From NCBI GenBank assembly GCA_910589415.1, contig OU342630.1, forward strand, positions 26,879,867 through 26,943,866: DNA of 64,000 nt. The letters are read 5' to 3'. This document shows, one piece after another, positions 11,265 through 21,504 of the stretch. The DNA is from Malachius bipustulatus (Eukaryota; Arthropoda; Insecta; Coleoptera; Melyridae). Under the pieces are notes generated by a model. That model ran no database searches and was not told the origin of the DNA. It saw only the letters and a program-made list of their open reading frames with translations. The number at the start of each line of letters is the position of its first letter. Position 1 is the first letter of the stretch. The position numbers were made by a program, and so were the translations under genes.

Positions 11265-13095
11265 TATCTATAAATGCGCCAGGTATACGAGATAAATTCT
11301 CAAAATTATAATTTTTTTTCATACCTTAAAATAAGGGTGACAGAAGTGCACTATAGATTTTTGAAAAGAGGGACTTTCGGAAGACTTTTGGCAAAAATTG
11401 CATTAACGCACATATCACACAAGGGTTGTTAGAGGGGGATGAATATTGATATAAATCCGTCAGGTATACTAGGTGAACTCTCAATTTTAATAATTTTTCC
11501 CCACCCCTGTTCAAGGGTGACAAAAGTTCACCATAGATTTTTGGAAAGAAAGACTTCCGGAGGACTTTTGGCAAAAATTTGCATTAACGCACATATCACA
11601 CAAGGGTTGTTAGAGGGGGATGAATATTGATATAAATCCGTCAGGTATACTAGGTGAACTCTGAATTTTAATAATTTTTTCCCCACCCCTGTTCAAGGGT
11701 GACAAAAGTGCACTATAGATTTTTGGAAAGAGGGACTTTCGGAGGACTTTTGGCAAAAATTTGCATTAACGCACATATCACACAAGGGTTGTTAGAGGGG
11801 GATGAGTATTGATATAAATCCGTCAGGTATACTAGGTGAATTCTCAATTTTAATAATTTTTCCCCACCCCTGTTCAAGGGTGACAAAAGTTCACTATAGA
11901 TTTTTGGAAAGAAAGACTTTCGGAGGACTTTTGGCAAAAATTTGCATTAACGCACATATCACACAAGGGTTGTTAGAGGGGGATGAATATTGATATAAAT
12001 CCGTCAGGTATACTAGGTGAAGTCTCAATTTTAATAATTTTTTCCCCACCCCTGTTCAAGGGTGACAAAAGTGCACTATAGATTTTTGGAAAGAGGGACT
12101 TTCGGAGGACTTTTGGCAAAAATTTGCATTAACGCACATATCACACAAGGGTTGTTAGAGGGGGATGAATATTGATATAAATCCGTCAGGTATATTAGGT
12201 GAACTCTGAATTTTAATAATTTTTTCCCCACCCCTGTTCAAGGGTGACAGAAGTGCACTCTGGATTTTTGGAAAGCAGAAGTTTCGAAGAATATTATATG
12301 AAAATTTTCATTAACGCACATGTCATACAAGGGCCCTTAGGGGGGGTTGAATATTGATATTATAAATGCGCCAGGTATACGAGATAAATTCTCAAAATTA
12401 TAATTTTTTTTCATACCTTAAAATAAGGGTGACAGAAGTGCACTATAGATTTTTGGAAAGAGGGACTTTCGGAGGACTTTTGGCAAAAATTGCATTAACG
12501 CACATATCACACAAGGGTTGTTAGAGGGGGATGAATATTGATATAAATCCGTCAGGTATACTAGGTGAACTCTCAATTTTAATAATTTTTCCCCACCCCT
12601 GTTCAAGGGTGACAAAAGTGCACTATAGATTTTTGGAAAGAGGGACTTTCGGAGGACTTTTGGCAAAAATTTGCATTAACGCACATATCACACAAGGGTT
12701 GTTAGAGGGGGATGAATATTGATATAAATCCGTCAGGTATATTAGGTGAACTCTGAATTTTAATAATTTTTTCCCCACACCTGTTCAAGGGTGACAGAAG
12801 TGCACTCTGGATTTTTGGAAAGCAGAAGTTTCGGAGAATATTATATGAAAATTTTCATTAACGCACATGTCATACAAGGGCCGTTAGGGGGGGTTGAATA
12901 TTGATATTATAAATGCGCCAGGTATACGAGATAAATTCTCAAAATTATAATTTTTTTTTCATAACGCAAATTAAGGGTGACAGAAGTATACTCTGGATTT
13001 TTTGAAAAAAGGACTTTTGGAGGACATTACGCAAAAATTTGCTTTTTTAACGCACATGTCACTTCACTCGGGGGTTGTAGGAGTGAAAAAAGCAT
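11265..13095. repeat. 182-bp tandem satellite, ten units
   Basis: The marker AAGGGTGACA(A/G)AAGT recurs near 11334, 11515, 11697, 11879, 12060, 12242, 12426, 12608, 12790 and 12974, giving a period of 181-185. Three units begin with a variant (AAATGCGCCAGGTATACGAG) at 11272, 12363 and 12911, splitting the array into blocks of six, three and one. Units before a variant carry TTCATTAACGCACATGTCAT. The 60-80 aa frames here repeat with the unit and are not genes. Confidence 0.9.
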
Positions 13096-13194
13096 AACAG
13101 AAAAGAGATAATATCACGTGCATTGTATTTCTATATAAAAAAATTTACATACTTTTGATCGTGGCTAGTTACCAGTCAAGTCAGACGCTTGTAT

Positions 13195-13327
13195 TAGTGT
13201 ATTTTTTAACAAAAAATACACTATTGAGGACGACATCACTTTTCGAAAATCACCCAAACTCATCAAATGTCCACCGATCCTGACCCCCAGATCACAAAAA
13301 AGTGGTTTTCCAAAATTCACCTGCCCA

Positions 13328-13360
<33 letters not shown>
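13195..13360 (-). mobile_element. Microsatellite-linked short element, copy 3 (inverted)
   Basis: The minus strand reads (TA)n (13331..13360), the GGGCAGGTGAATTTTGGAAA block, then the terminal hairpin at about 13196..13224. It is highly similar to the copies at 4690 and 9786. The hammerhead-bearing segment lies just beyond the microsatellite. Confidence 0.65.
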
Positions 13361-13363
<3 letters not shown>

Positions 13364-13470
13364 ATAAATAGAAATCTTTAGAGAGTAATTAATAAATATA
13401 AAGGAAATGATTATTGGGCTTTTTCTCTTAAAATGCACTCCACGGCAACCAGCAACAAAAATCCAAGCAG

Positions 13471-13532
13471 ATCCGGAGCCACGGACAGCGCTGTTTCGGC
13501 CTTCTTTGGCCTCTTCAGCGTAGCACACCGAG
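13471..13532 (-). ncRNA. Type I hammerhead ribozyme
   Basis: On the minus strand the conserved core is complete. Stem I 5' strand is GCTACG (13524..13519), followed by CUGAAGA (13518..13512). Stem II is GGCC-AAAGAA-GGCC (13511..13498), followed by GAA (13497..13495). Stem III is ACAG-CG-CUGU (13494..13485), followed by C17 (13484). Stem I 3' strand is CGTGGC (13483..13478). The stem I strands pair over six positions with one G-U pair. An internal loop follows, then a further CGG/CCG helix (13530..13528 with 13476..13474), the shape expected for loop I-loop II contact. Predicted self-cleavage is between 13484 and 13483. The very short stem III is typical of type I hammerheads in animal retroelements and retrozymes. 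Only one core was found nearby, so a tandem retrozyme is not shown. Confidence 0.8.
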
Positions 13533-13665
13533 AACGCAAGGACAATGCTACCGAAAGCCATGGAATGCGCCAGTTCTATACAAATCACAGGATTTTTACA
13601 TCAGTGACCTGCAAGACAGAACGACTGCGACGACACCTACTGCTGGTGGTAAGAACCACCGACCA

Positions 13666-13828
13666 TCAACAGCAGACAATCGCCTTCGTGAGACAAGACT
13701 CCTCGTGCAGTTACCTGCTATGAGGATTTGACAAGTCCCCGGGGCAGCGCCAGCTAGTGGCCGGCAGCTCCCTTCACCATTAGCCCATGTAAATTGCCTT
13801 GTCTCACGAAGGCGATTGTCTGCTGTTG
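13666..13828. repeat. Short inverted repeat beside the hammerhead
   Basis: CAGCAGACAATCGCCTTCGT (13669..13688) is mirrored by ACGAAGGCGATTGTCTGCTG (13807..13826), with GAGACAAG on the loop side of both arms. The loop is GC-rich (CCCCGGGGCAGCGCCAGCTA). It may be one end of the same mobile unit that carries the hammerhead. Confidence 0.6.
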
Positions 13829-14190
13829 AAATTCAAGTAGGTACAGGATCACAATCCCCATAATTTAAAATTATTTTGGACTATACAGAGTATCCCATAA
13901 ACAGTGGCATGTCAAAGTTATGTGTTTTTAAATGGAATGCTCTTATGTTATTGCATTTTTAGATTATCTGAGAAAAAAAAAATAAGATAGATTTTTACAG
14001 TTGCTGTTTAAATTGAGAAGTTTGTGACTTATTATACAGGATGTTATATAAGATATACGTCTTCAAAGTTTCAAGAATTTCATTCTAAAAATTTATGAAA
14101 CGATAAAAATAATAACGGAACAACCTTACAGTAAACACCTTGTATATAAGAATTATTAGTAACAATTCATTATTAGCAACCATAGCCTCC
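13829..14190. repeat. Fragment of foldback family A arm
   Basis: GTACAGGATCACAAT at 13841 through to AGTTTGTGACTTAT at 14033 matches the left arm of the family A element (2965..3170) with scattered changes. The terminus is missing. The rest up to 14190 holds nothing recognisable. Confidence 0.6.
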
Positions 14191-16028
14191 GGTTCATTGG
14201 TGAATTCAGAGGATACCGAGATGGTTCTAAAATACCCTCTCACGTTCTTAGTAACATAGATTCAGGGTGTTTTATGGATATCGGCAATTTCTTTCGAAGG
14301 TCATAACTAATAAACCATCCTGTATAGTTTTTTGAAATTTGGCAAAAAGTTTCCATTTCGCTGCACAAACGTTTGACATAATAGCCGGAAGAAAAATCCA
14401 GGCCCTGACTTACAACAACTTAATACATATTAGTGTTTGTAAAACAACATGTTTTCAAACTTATAATTTTCAAGATTCGTTTTGGTATTTTAAATGAGCA
14501 AAAAATTTTGAATTAAACAATGTACTTTTTCTAGTTCCGCATCCGATTCTACGAATGGCATTTTGATCTCCAGGTTAGATTATTGCCTAAAACCGTTTCA
14601 AAACATTGAAAAATGTTTTTAGTGAATAACGAACATAAATTATTGTATATTGAAATTTGCGAAAGATGTCTGGCAGTACTTCTGTATGTCATGAAATAAC
14701 TCTGTAAAAGTTTGAATACAGGTCCGTACCAGAACAAAAAATATTGAAATGTTTTGTTTATTTTCTAATACCCTGTAGAAGAAAACATAATATCTACTCG
14801 CTAGTTTTGTCCTACGTGTTAATTCATAATAAAAACATCCATTTAGATAAAGTTAATTTACACGTAATTTTTTGTGTTGAACGTGTAGAGATATTTTTTT
14901 AATTTTCGCCAAACATGACATAAAAGCTTAATTATTAACATTATGACCAGCTATTGCTGCATTTTCATTTTGATCATTTTTCACCATTCTTTGATTAATT
15001 CTCATTGATTTTGGATTGTGACAGTAAATGTACTAGTAAATATGTATACAAAAAAATAAAAGTTGGAAAAATAAACAAAAATTTCAATATTTGTTCTAGA
15101 ATGGACCTGTTTTCAATTTTTTAAGAGTTTTATGAGATACAAAAGTACTGCCAGACACATGATTAACACTTTTAAATGTTTTGAACCGGTTTTCAGCAAA
15201 AATCTAACTTCGAGATCAAAATGCCACTCGTATAGAATCGGATGCGGAACTACAAACAGTATTTATTTCATACTAATACATTATAACATTATTAATAAAA
15301 TAGATAAACCCTTGGTTACCATACCTATAAACATATTCCTAACTCCCTTGGGAGTTATACTGGGCTGTTATTACTCCTTAACTCCCTCTAATGAATTAAC
15401 AAAAATAAACCGACAATTATCGTTTGTTTAATTCTGGTAACCAACAATATTTGGATTTCATATGTCATTTTCTATAAACTTTTCAGTTGATATATCCATA
15501 GTAATCTTGCTTACTCAATTATTAAAAACATTCGTTTAATATTAAAAACCAACAGATTTGGTTTTTATATTTCATTTTGTATGAAATAAAATTATTTATC
15601 TATCACGTGAGTTATTGGAGTTAATAACCTCGGGCAACTTAATAATCCCTCGGGACTTACGTCCCTCGGGATTGCAATATTAGATGATACATAAATAACT
15701 ATTTCTACTCTTATTTACTGCTCTTATTTTCTACTCTTTTAAAATATCAAAACGTAAGCTTTTGTAATTCCATACCTGGATGTTTCTTCCGGCTATTATG
15801 TCAAACATTTGTGCAGGAAAATGGAAACTTTTCAACAAATTTCAAAAAATTATACAGGCTGGTTCGTTAGTTATGTCATGACCTTCGAACGAAATTGGCG
15901 ATATCCATAAAACACTCTGTATCTATGCTACTAAGAACGTGAGACCCATTAACCATGGGTTTTTTAGAACCACCTCGGTGTCCTCCATCCACAGTTACCG
16001 CTTGTCCGATTACCAATGAAACACCCTG
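14191..16028. mobile_element. Foldback element family G, interrupted
   Basis: The right end is ATGAAACACCCTG (to 16028) followed by TA. The arms match inward: TTATGGATATCGGCAATTTC (14274) against GGCGATATCCATAAAACACT (15897), and CCGCATCCGATTCTACGAAT (14537) against CGTATAGAATCGGATGCGGA (15229). The left terminus is degraded near 14190. The right arm is split by an unrelated repeat (15255..15740). No transposase. Confidence 0.7.
15255..15740. mobile_element. Insertion with CCCTCGGGAC hairpin, also at 35490..35960
   Basis: It shares TTTATTTCATACTAATACAT, TTGGTTTTTATATTTCATTT and the hairpin CCCTCGGGACTTACGTCCCTCGGG (split by a four-base loop, about 15647..15670) with the copy at 35490..35960. 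It interrupts the right arm of a foldback, which sets its limits to within a few bases. No coding capacity; class unknown. Confidence 0.65.
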
Positions 16029-16483
16029 TATATTTAAATCTCATTTCATTTTCGTTAATTTTTGTTTGATTTTATAAAATTACTAATTAAATTCCAAAAC
16101 TGACACGTCATGTAAACTGAAAAAAATCAGCTTTTTTGCAAAAAAAAAAGTTAACAAAGCCAGGGCGATCTTGTAATCGAATACTAAATTTATTGTTTCG
16201 GAATACTGCTAATCACAAAAATGTTCAATTGGTCTCTCTTTGGTAACCTTCAAATTCTTCTTGTCATTTTCAATGTTCGATGTTACAACGCAGCATAAAC
16301 AAAAAATATGACCTTGGCAGACTATTTAGAAAAGAATCAGAGTTTAGTTTGATAATAATAATAAATTATAACCGACTTTCTAGTTCAAATAATAACGAAG
16401 TTATCAATAGTGCTTAGTTCAAATGGTTCACATGGTTAATTTATTGACTTATTTTCTAATTTGATTTAAGTATAATAAATAGT

Positions 16484-16803
16484 ATCGTGTGATCCACAAA
16501 ATTTTTCATCAACTGGTGCCTTGAAAGAGAGAGATGTCTATCGCAGTCATGGCTGAGCTCATTTAAGAAAATATTTTTAAAATAACTTTAGTAGTTCAAA
16601 TTCTCATGTGTCAATTCCTGTCAGTTTATAGCATTCCTTTGCATTATGTGTCATTATTTTATTTATTTCTCTATTATCTGTAGATCATTGATTGGAGTTG
16701 TTCAATCACAGGCATTTTAACTGTTTGTATTTAATCTGGCAGACATGTTTCGTTTTATTCAAGGCACTATTATAGTTGATGAAAAATTTTGTGGATCACG
16801 CGA
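16484..16803. repeat. Small foldback, 3' of astacin exon 3
   Basis: GTGATCCACAAAATTTTTCA (16489..16508) is mirrored by TGAAAAATTTTGTGGATCAC (16780..16799). AGTGCCTTGAA-type sequence continues the match inward. It lies in the intron after astacin exon 3 (minus orientation). Confidence 0.65.
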
Positions 16804-16833
16804 TATACCTAATAAGTATAGTAAAAAACTCAC

Positions 16834-17160
16834 GGGTTATAATGTTATCATAATGAACTTTGACGAATTTGTCCCTGTCCCACCTAGACTGTTCGTGGAA
16901 CACTCCAAGAGCATGCATGAGCTCATGGATAGCCCTTCCTTCGGTGCCAAGACAATTAGATCCCCGGTTGTCTGGCGGTTGAAGACTGACCACTTGCGGA
17001 CCTCCCAGCTTTCCCACGAAGGACCAACAACCGCGTGGGTACTGAATCGGCCAAATCAAAAGATAGTCCTTAGACTGCCCATTCCAAGGAACTAGACGAA
17101 CGCAAGTCATGAAATTCAATGTGCGGATGGCGTTCAAGATTGTAGCGCGTTCAGAAGGTT
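16834..17160 (-). CDS. Astacin-family metalloprotease, exon 3 (catalytic zinc site)
   Basis: This exon encodes residues 103-211 of a secreted zinc endopeptidase. The zinc signature HELMHALGVFHEQSRWDRD is at residues 181-199; His181, His185 and His191 bind zinc and Glu182 is the catalytic base. Upstream are the family motifs ERATILNAI, CVRLVPW and CWSFVGKLGGPQVVSL. The acceptor is CCATAG before 17160 and the donor GTGAGT follows 16834; both junctions are phase 1. The usual downstream exon with the Met-turn (SxMHY) was not found in the window, so the gene is partial here, or the exon lies beyond the repeats to the left. Family members process extracellular or digestive proteins, and which substrate applies cannot be read from sequence. 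Confidence 0.9.
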
Positions 17161-17252
17161 CTATGGAAAAATTAAATCAGGAAAAAGGTTTTTTTTGTGT
17201 AAATAGATCAGAATAACAGTCTACTGATTTTATTTAAATCAAGATAACTTAC

Positions 17253-17444
17253 CATATAACGGACTTATCACATATGGAACGGTCCCATTTTTCCATAGTT
17301 TCTCTGGAAAAACGTCCCATCTTAGTGAAACTCTCCAATATTTGTAAATGTCATTGGTCATCGCCATATCGCCTTGAAAGAGTCCTGGCGTAACTTCAGG
17401 GTCGCTGTTTTCCAGCAAGTACTCTGTGTGTTCCTTGAGACCAG
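17253..17444 (-). CDS. Astacin-family metalloprotease, exon 2 (prodomain and start of mature chain)
   Basis: This exon gives residues 39-102. It is too broken by other-frame stops to stand out as a long ORF and was found by translating the minus strand. It reads AGLKEHTEYLLENSDPEVTP, then GLFQGDMAM. This is the astacin propeptide motif ExxPGLFQGDM, whose Asp normally caps the catalytic zinc in the zymogen. Next comes KLWKNGTVPYVISPLY, the start of the mature protease. The acceptor AG (17445..17446) and donor GTAAG (17252..17248) are canonical. Phase 1 at both ends joins exon 1 (GCT, Ala39) and exon 3 (GAA, Glu103) without a frame break. It sits 92 bp upstream of exon 3 in gene order. Confidence 0.88.
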
Positions 17445-18599
17445 CTATGAGGGAAAATTATTGTTATATTAAAAAAAAGTTATTATAAACTTTTAAAAAA
17501 CTTTTTACAGCTTTAATCTTTTGTATTCCTAATTAATTGCAAATTTCATATTGTCTAGTTTTCGTACTAAATTCATGAAAGTCATAACATGAATTTGTCA
17601 TCACTTCATTTAATCAACTACGAAAAATGTGATTTTTTTTGGAATTTCAAATATAGCTATTGGTGGGGTAGATCTAACCTGAAAAACTTCCAGAAACGAC
17701 TCGTTTTTTTTATTTATTTATTTTTTTTTAGTCAACTTAGTGGGCCAATCTTGTTATTTGGCCAATTTGGCGCAAGTCTAGGTCTAGGAGGTGAGGAGGA
17801 AAGAGAAAACAAAATATAATAATAGAGGGAATTAGTTTTTTGTCCCTAGCTTAGCCGTGAGTCAATGGTTAAAAAAAAATCTTTTTTCGGGTAAAAAACC
17901 GAGATCTCGACAGTGCGCACAATCTGGCTGGTGTGGCGCAATAACAAATCCGTCCATTACTTACCGGAGATAACGCCGTTTTGGTTCTTGTTCTTTTTTG
18001 TCAAAACGTGAGTCACCAGAGTAACGGACGGAGTTAGAGGCATAATTCAGGGGAAATTTACAGCAATGAATTTACAGGGGCAAAAAAGTTCACCCCGGTA
18101 AATTTATGTTTACAAAGGGTTTCGGCCAATTTTTGTGCAGATCGGTGTATCAGGGGCGGAGGGAACGAGGGGAAACCTAAAACACACGGATTCGGACATA
18201 ACTCCTACAGTTTTGTTCCATATCGCGCAGTGAAAAACCTAATTTTTTTGGACTGGCCACCTATCGAGTGAATTGATTTTTTTTTTCAAAAATACGCAAA
18301 TGTCGGCAGAAACAAAAAAGGAAAAAACATTTTTCGATTTTTTTATCATGAAGGGGGAGTGGGGAGATTTTTTAGCCAACCGAAAGGTTCTTTCAATCCC
18401 TTGAAAATGAGCCTAGCCTGAGTTCTGTCTATTAATTAGGAGGGGGCGGGAGAGGGTTTTAAACACTGGATTTTTTTATCGATAACACGAGAAGGGAAAG
18501 AGGTAGGGACTTCTAACCGGACTCATTTTTTTTTTAATTTTCATTTTTTTTTTTTACTAAAGCCAGTTGCGCGGGTATAAAAAAGGTAAAAATTGCTAA
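17445..18599. other. Astacin intron 1, proximal part, no gene seen
   Basis: AT-rich DNA with T and G runs (for example AGGGGGAGTGGGGAG near 18353). The frame at 17589..17819 is a chance ORF. No boundaries of mobile elements were recognised here. Confidence 0.5.
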
Positions 18600-18720
18600 A
18601 CGACTCCGCAGAATCCATATAATGGGATTTGGCTCCCGGTCAAATTTGATGTAATTTCGGGGACAAAACCCCCCAAAAATTCCTGTTCTCGGGATATTTG
18701 CCCCTGAAGATGGATTTTTC
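18600..18720. repeat. Left arm of a degenerate ~4-kb inverted repeat
   Basis: CCCGGTCAAATTTGATGTAA (18635..18654) and CCCCCCAAAAATTCCTGTTC (18668..18687) are mirrored at 22500..22690 by TTACATCAAATTTGACCGGG and GAACAGGAGTTTTTGGGGGG. The pair encloses the solo LTR and the PIN/CXC unit. Arms are diverged, and no ends or target duplication could be fixed. Confidence 0.55.
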
Positions 18721-18778
18721 ATTCCTTAATATTGGCTGCCTTACTTACTTATTTTAAAGAGAAATGTTAGATAGATAT

Positions 18779-19450
18779 TGTTACGAATTTCCTAACCGTA
18801 GGCTCGACGGATAATTGGGAAACACAGATTTACTGTTTTATTTATTTATTTAATGTCCATAAGAATTTCAGATTACAATGTTACAAATATCACTACTTCT
18901 TATACACAACAACTTTACTTGGTCTATAACACTACTACTTTTCACTAGTCACTTAGGAATACCGCACTGTCTATATCGCCACTAGTCGCTTAGTTCCTCG
19001 CTTGTTCTTCGCACATACCGCTAGACTGAACTGCCCCAGTTCGCCTGGCTGCTGGCTATTTATAGGACATCCTTACCTCTGGAAGTAGCTTCTGGACGGT
19101 TTACCGACGGCTCGCTTCTATTTCCCGAACAAGTCCAGGAGAAAATCTCGAGAATATTCCCTTTCTGGATGTTCCGCTCCCAGACACTCAAACATCCATT
19201 TCTGGAACTTCTCCACAGGAAATGACCAGAGTTTTCCATTCATTTCCTGTGGTTTTCAGCGAGATCCTCTCTCTGGGTGACAGGAGAGCAGCAGTGTACA
19301 GGACGTCAGAATGTTGACGATCGCATACGGGTGGGCGCGCCCGGCTTGACCCCCACCACGCGCCCCAGCTAACACAGTACACCGGAGGCTGTCGCCGGCC
19401 AACGCTTTCTCCGTCCCGCCCACTTCTTAGTCCACCCTTTATTCGTATCA
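18779..19450. mobile_element. Solo LTR, 672 bp, ATAT target duplication
   Basis: Starts TGTTACGAATTTCC and ends ATTCGTATCA (TG...CA), flanked by ATAT on both sides (18775..18778 and 19451..19454). There is no internal region, so it is a solo LTR left by recombination. A four-base duplication fits a Ty3-like or Pao-like element. A truncated relative lies at 39625..40076. The frame at 19188..19451 lies inside it and is not a gene. Confidence 0.75.
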
Positions 19451-20021
19451 ATATTAGTACGGTGTTATTAAGCTAAAAAAAGGCCTAACCTTGACATCCA
19501 AAGTAAAAGTTTTATTCCAACTCCAAATTGTTCTATATAACCCTCTTATTGTTTGGTAAAAAGTTACACCATTTTGAGCGTCGGGTTTGGGGGGGAGGGG
19601 GAGAAAAAGTAGGAAATTTAGTAGTTTTTTTAGTTGTTTGGAAATTGGTTGAAAACTAAGCTGTTTAGCACAAAGAGTGTTATATACAAAAATATTCTAC
19701 ATGAAATTTTAAACTAAAAATGTCCTATGCATATTCCCTGTAAAATTTACGGTTCATGAGTTGCAGACGGTGTAAAAATAAAAATGATATAATTTTTAAG
19801 GTTTTTTTTTCCAAATACAGCTATATAGAAATAAGTAAATGATTTAATTAAAGAGTAATAATATACCACAGTATTATAGTCAAAAAGAGGCTAAGAGGCA
19901 CCATAGAAGGTTGAAAAAGTAAAAATAATTGTTAGGAGAAACGTGGTAGTACAAGCAGGCATTTGAAATAGGAGCCATATCCATCAAAGCTATTGAAAAC
20001 AAAACATTTAAAGAAATACAC

Positions 20022-21494
20022 ATGAAAAGAAAGTTTGCTGTCAAGTCTCTAGCCTCTATAACGAAGTCGGTGAAAATTAACAACGACATGGTATGTGTAA
20101 ATCCTAACACTCTCTTACATCGGATGGTGTGTACAGTAAGGAGTGATGAGAGATTAGAGGAAATTTTTCAGTTTGAACTTTGTGCATATCCTCCATCACT
20201 GTTTGACGAATCTGGCTTGATGAGGAAGGGGAAAAAATCATCAATGATGACGGTTTTGGTTTCAGATTCAAAAGAATCATCAAACATCGATGACCCAGTG
20301 AAAGTGTCCTATAAATTGACGGAGGCCACCTTCCTACATCGTGTTGTCTGGCAACAGCCTGCTACATTTAAACAGATTTGCGAGCAATATAGTGATTACG
20401 TGTGTACTCATTATGGAAAAGCGACTGTTGTTTTTGATGGTTACGAACGAAGTAACACAAAGGATCAAGAACACCTACGAAGATCACGTTCCAACATTGT
20501 GGTCAAAGTAGAAGACTCAATCCATGTCAACATAAATCAAAATGAATTTTTAGCTAGTGCTAAAAACAAGATGGGTCTAATAACCCTCCTTTCATCGCAC
20601 TTGCAACAATGTGGTTGCACGGTTCTTCAAGCATCGGGTGATGCTGACCTATTAGTAGTCTTAACAGCAATTGATGAAGCAAAGAAAGATGTTCAAACGT
20701 GTGTTATTGGTGATGACACGGACTTATTAGTACTGTTGACTGTCCACGCACCTTCAGGGAATAAACTAAAAATGGTCGTACCTAAAAAAGGAAATCACCA
20801 GGAAAAAGTGTACATTATTTCTGACATTCAGCAAGGCATTGGGGATATGAAAGATGTACTTCTGGTTACATACGCCTTCACAAGATGTGACACTGTGTCT
20901 GCTGTCTATAAGAAGGGAAAAATTGCACCTTATAGGAAAGTTCAAGCCAACACCATTCTTCGTGAAAAACTTCTGGTCTTCAACAACCCCAAAGCCGACC
21001 CCAGTGCAGTGGCTGATGCAGGAAATTACTTCCTACTTGCAATGTTTGGAGCCAAGAACACTGAAGATCTAGATTGTCTCCGCTACCAGTCCTACTTGAA
21101 AACGATTGCAAAGCAGCCTATACATGCATTACTGAAGTTGGATGCACTACCCCCCACTTCAGGAGCGTCCAGACAGCATTCATTTAGGACCTACCACCAG
21201 GTACAACAGTGGCTGAATGAAGATAAGGATCCACTCGAGTGGGGTTGGAAGAAGATTGGCGACCACCTGACACCAATTACAACAGCACGTCCTGCAGCCC
21301 CCCAGGACTTACTGTCCCTTATAATGTGTACTTGCAAAGATGAATGCGTTCGTAATTGTGAATGCAGAAGGAGTGGTCTAAACTGCACTAGCATATGCAG
21401 CAATTGCTCAGGCCAAGCATGTGATAACATGGACAATAATAACATCTTAGACGACGAGCTAGAGGAGGAGGATAATGTGCTGGAGGATGAGTGA
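20022..21494 (+). CDS. PIN/FEN1-like nuclease-fold protein with C-terminal CXC domain
   Basis: The protein is 490 aa, with no signal peptide or membrane segment. Residues 137-154 (VFDG...KDQEHLRR) resemble the FEN1/XPG-type PIN strand and arginine helix. GDADLL (206-211) and GDDTDLL (230-236) resemble the following acidic motifs. AFTRCD (285-290) sits where FEN1 has its helix-turn-helix ILLGCD. Residues 436-468 form a Tesmin/TSO1-like CXC cluster (CTCKDECVRNCECRRSGLNC and on), which in other proteins binds DNA, and an acidic tail follows. The frame is open 24 codons upstream of the chosen Met to a TAG at about 19947, and that stretch reads like family sequence. The gene is therefore probably 5'-truncated or has lost upstream exons. 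AATAAA (21499..21504) follows the stop. From memory, similar multi-copy unnamed proteins exist in invertebrates; this was not checked. Nuclease activity is an inference. Confidence 0.75.
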   Translation: MKRKFAVKSLASITKSVKINNDMVCVNPNTLLHRMVCTVRSDERLEEIFQFELCAYPPSLFDESGLMRKGKKSSMMTVLVSDSKESSNIDDPVKVSYKLTEATFLHRVVWQQPATFKQICEQYSDYVCTHYGKATVVFDGYERSNTKDQEHLRRSRSNIVVKVEDSIHVNINQNEFLASAKNKMGLITLLSSHLQQCGCTVLQASGDADLLVVLTAIDEAKKDVQTCVIGDDTDLLVLLTVHAPSGNKLKMVVPKKGNHQEKVYIISDIQQGIGDMKDVLLVTYAFTRCDTVSAVYKKGKIAPYRKVQANTILREKLLVFNNPKADPSAVADAGNYFLLAMFGAKNTEDLDCLRYQSYLKTIAKQPIHALLKLDALPPTSGASRQHSFRTYHQVQQWLNEDKDPLEWGWKKIGDHLTPITTARPAAPQDLLSLIMCTCKDECVRNCECRRSGLNCTSICSNCSGQACDNMDNNNILDDELEEEDNVLEDE

Positions 21495-21498
21495 AGTT

Positions 21499-21504
21499 AA
21501 TAAA
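21499..21504 (+). promoter_or_regulatory. Polyadenylation signal AATAAA
   Basis: Lies four bases past the stop codon of the PIN/CXC frame. The position is close but usable; by itself it is only suggestive. Confidence 0.35.

Noticed and set aside
11326..12722. Six similar 63-82 aa frames on both strands
   Set aside because: They repeat with the 182-bp satellite unit, on both strands at once, as tandem DNA would produce.
11265..13095. Possible CRISPR-like array
   Set aside because: Units are contiguous 182-bp repeats without unique spacers, in a eukaryotic setting.
16745..17095. 116-aa plus-strand frame
   Set aside because: It is the complement of astacin exon 3, whose zinc motif and splice sites fix the minus strand as coding.
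19188..19451. 87-aa minus-strand frame
   Set aside because: Lies within a solo LTR and shows no conserved motif.
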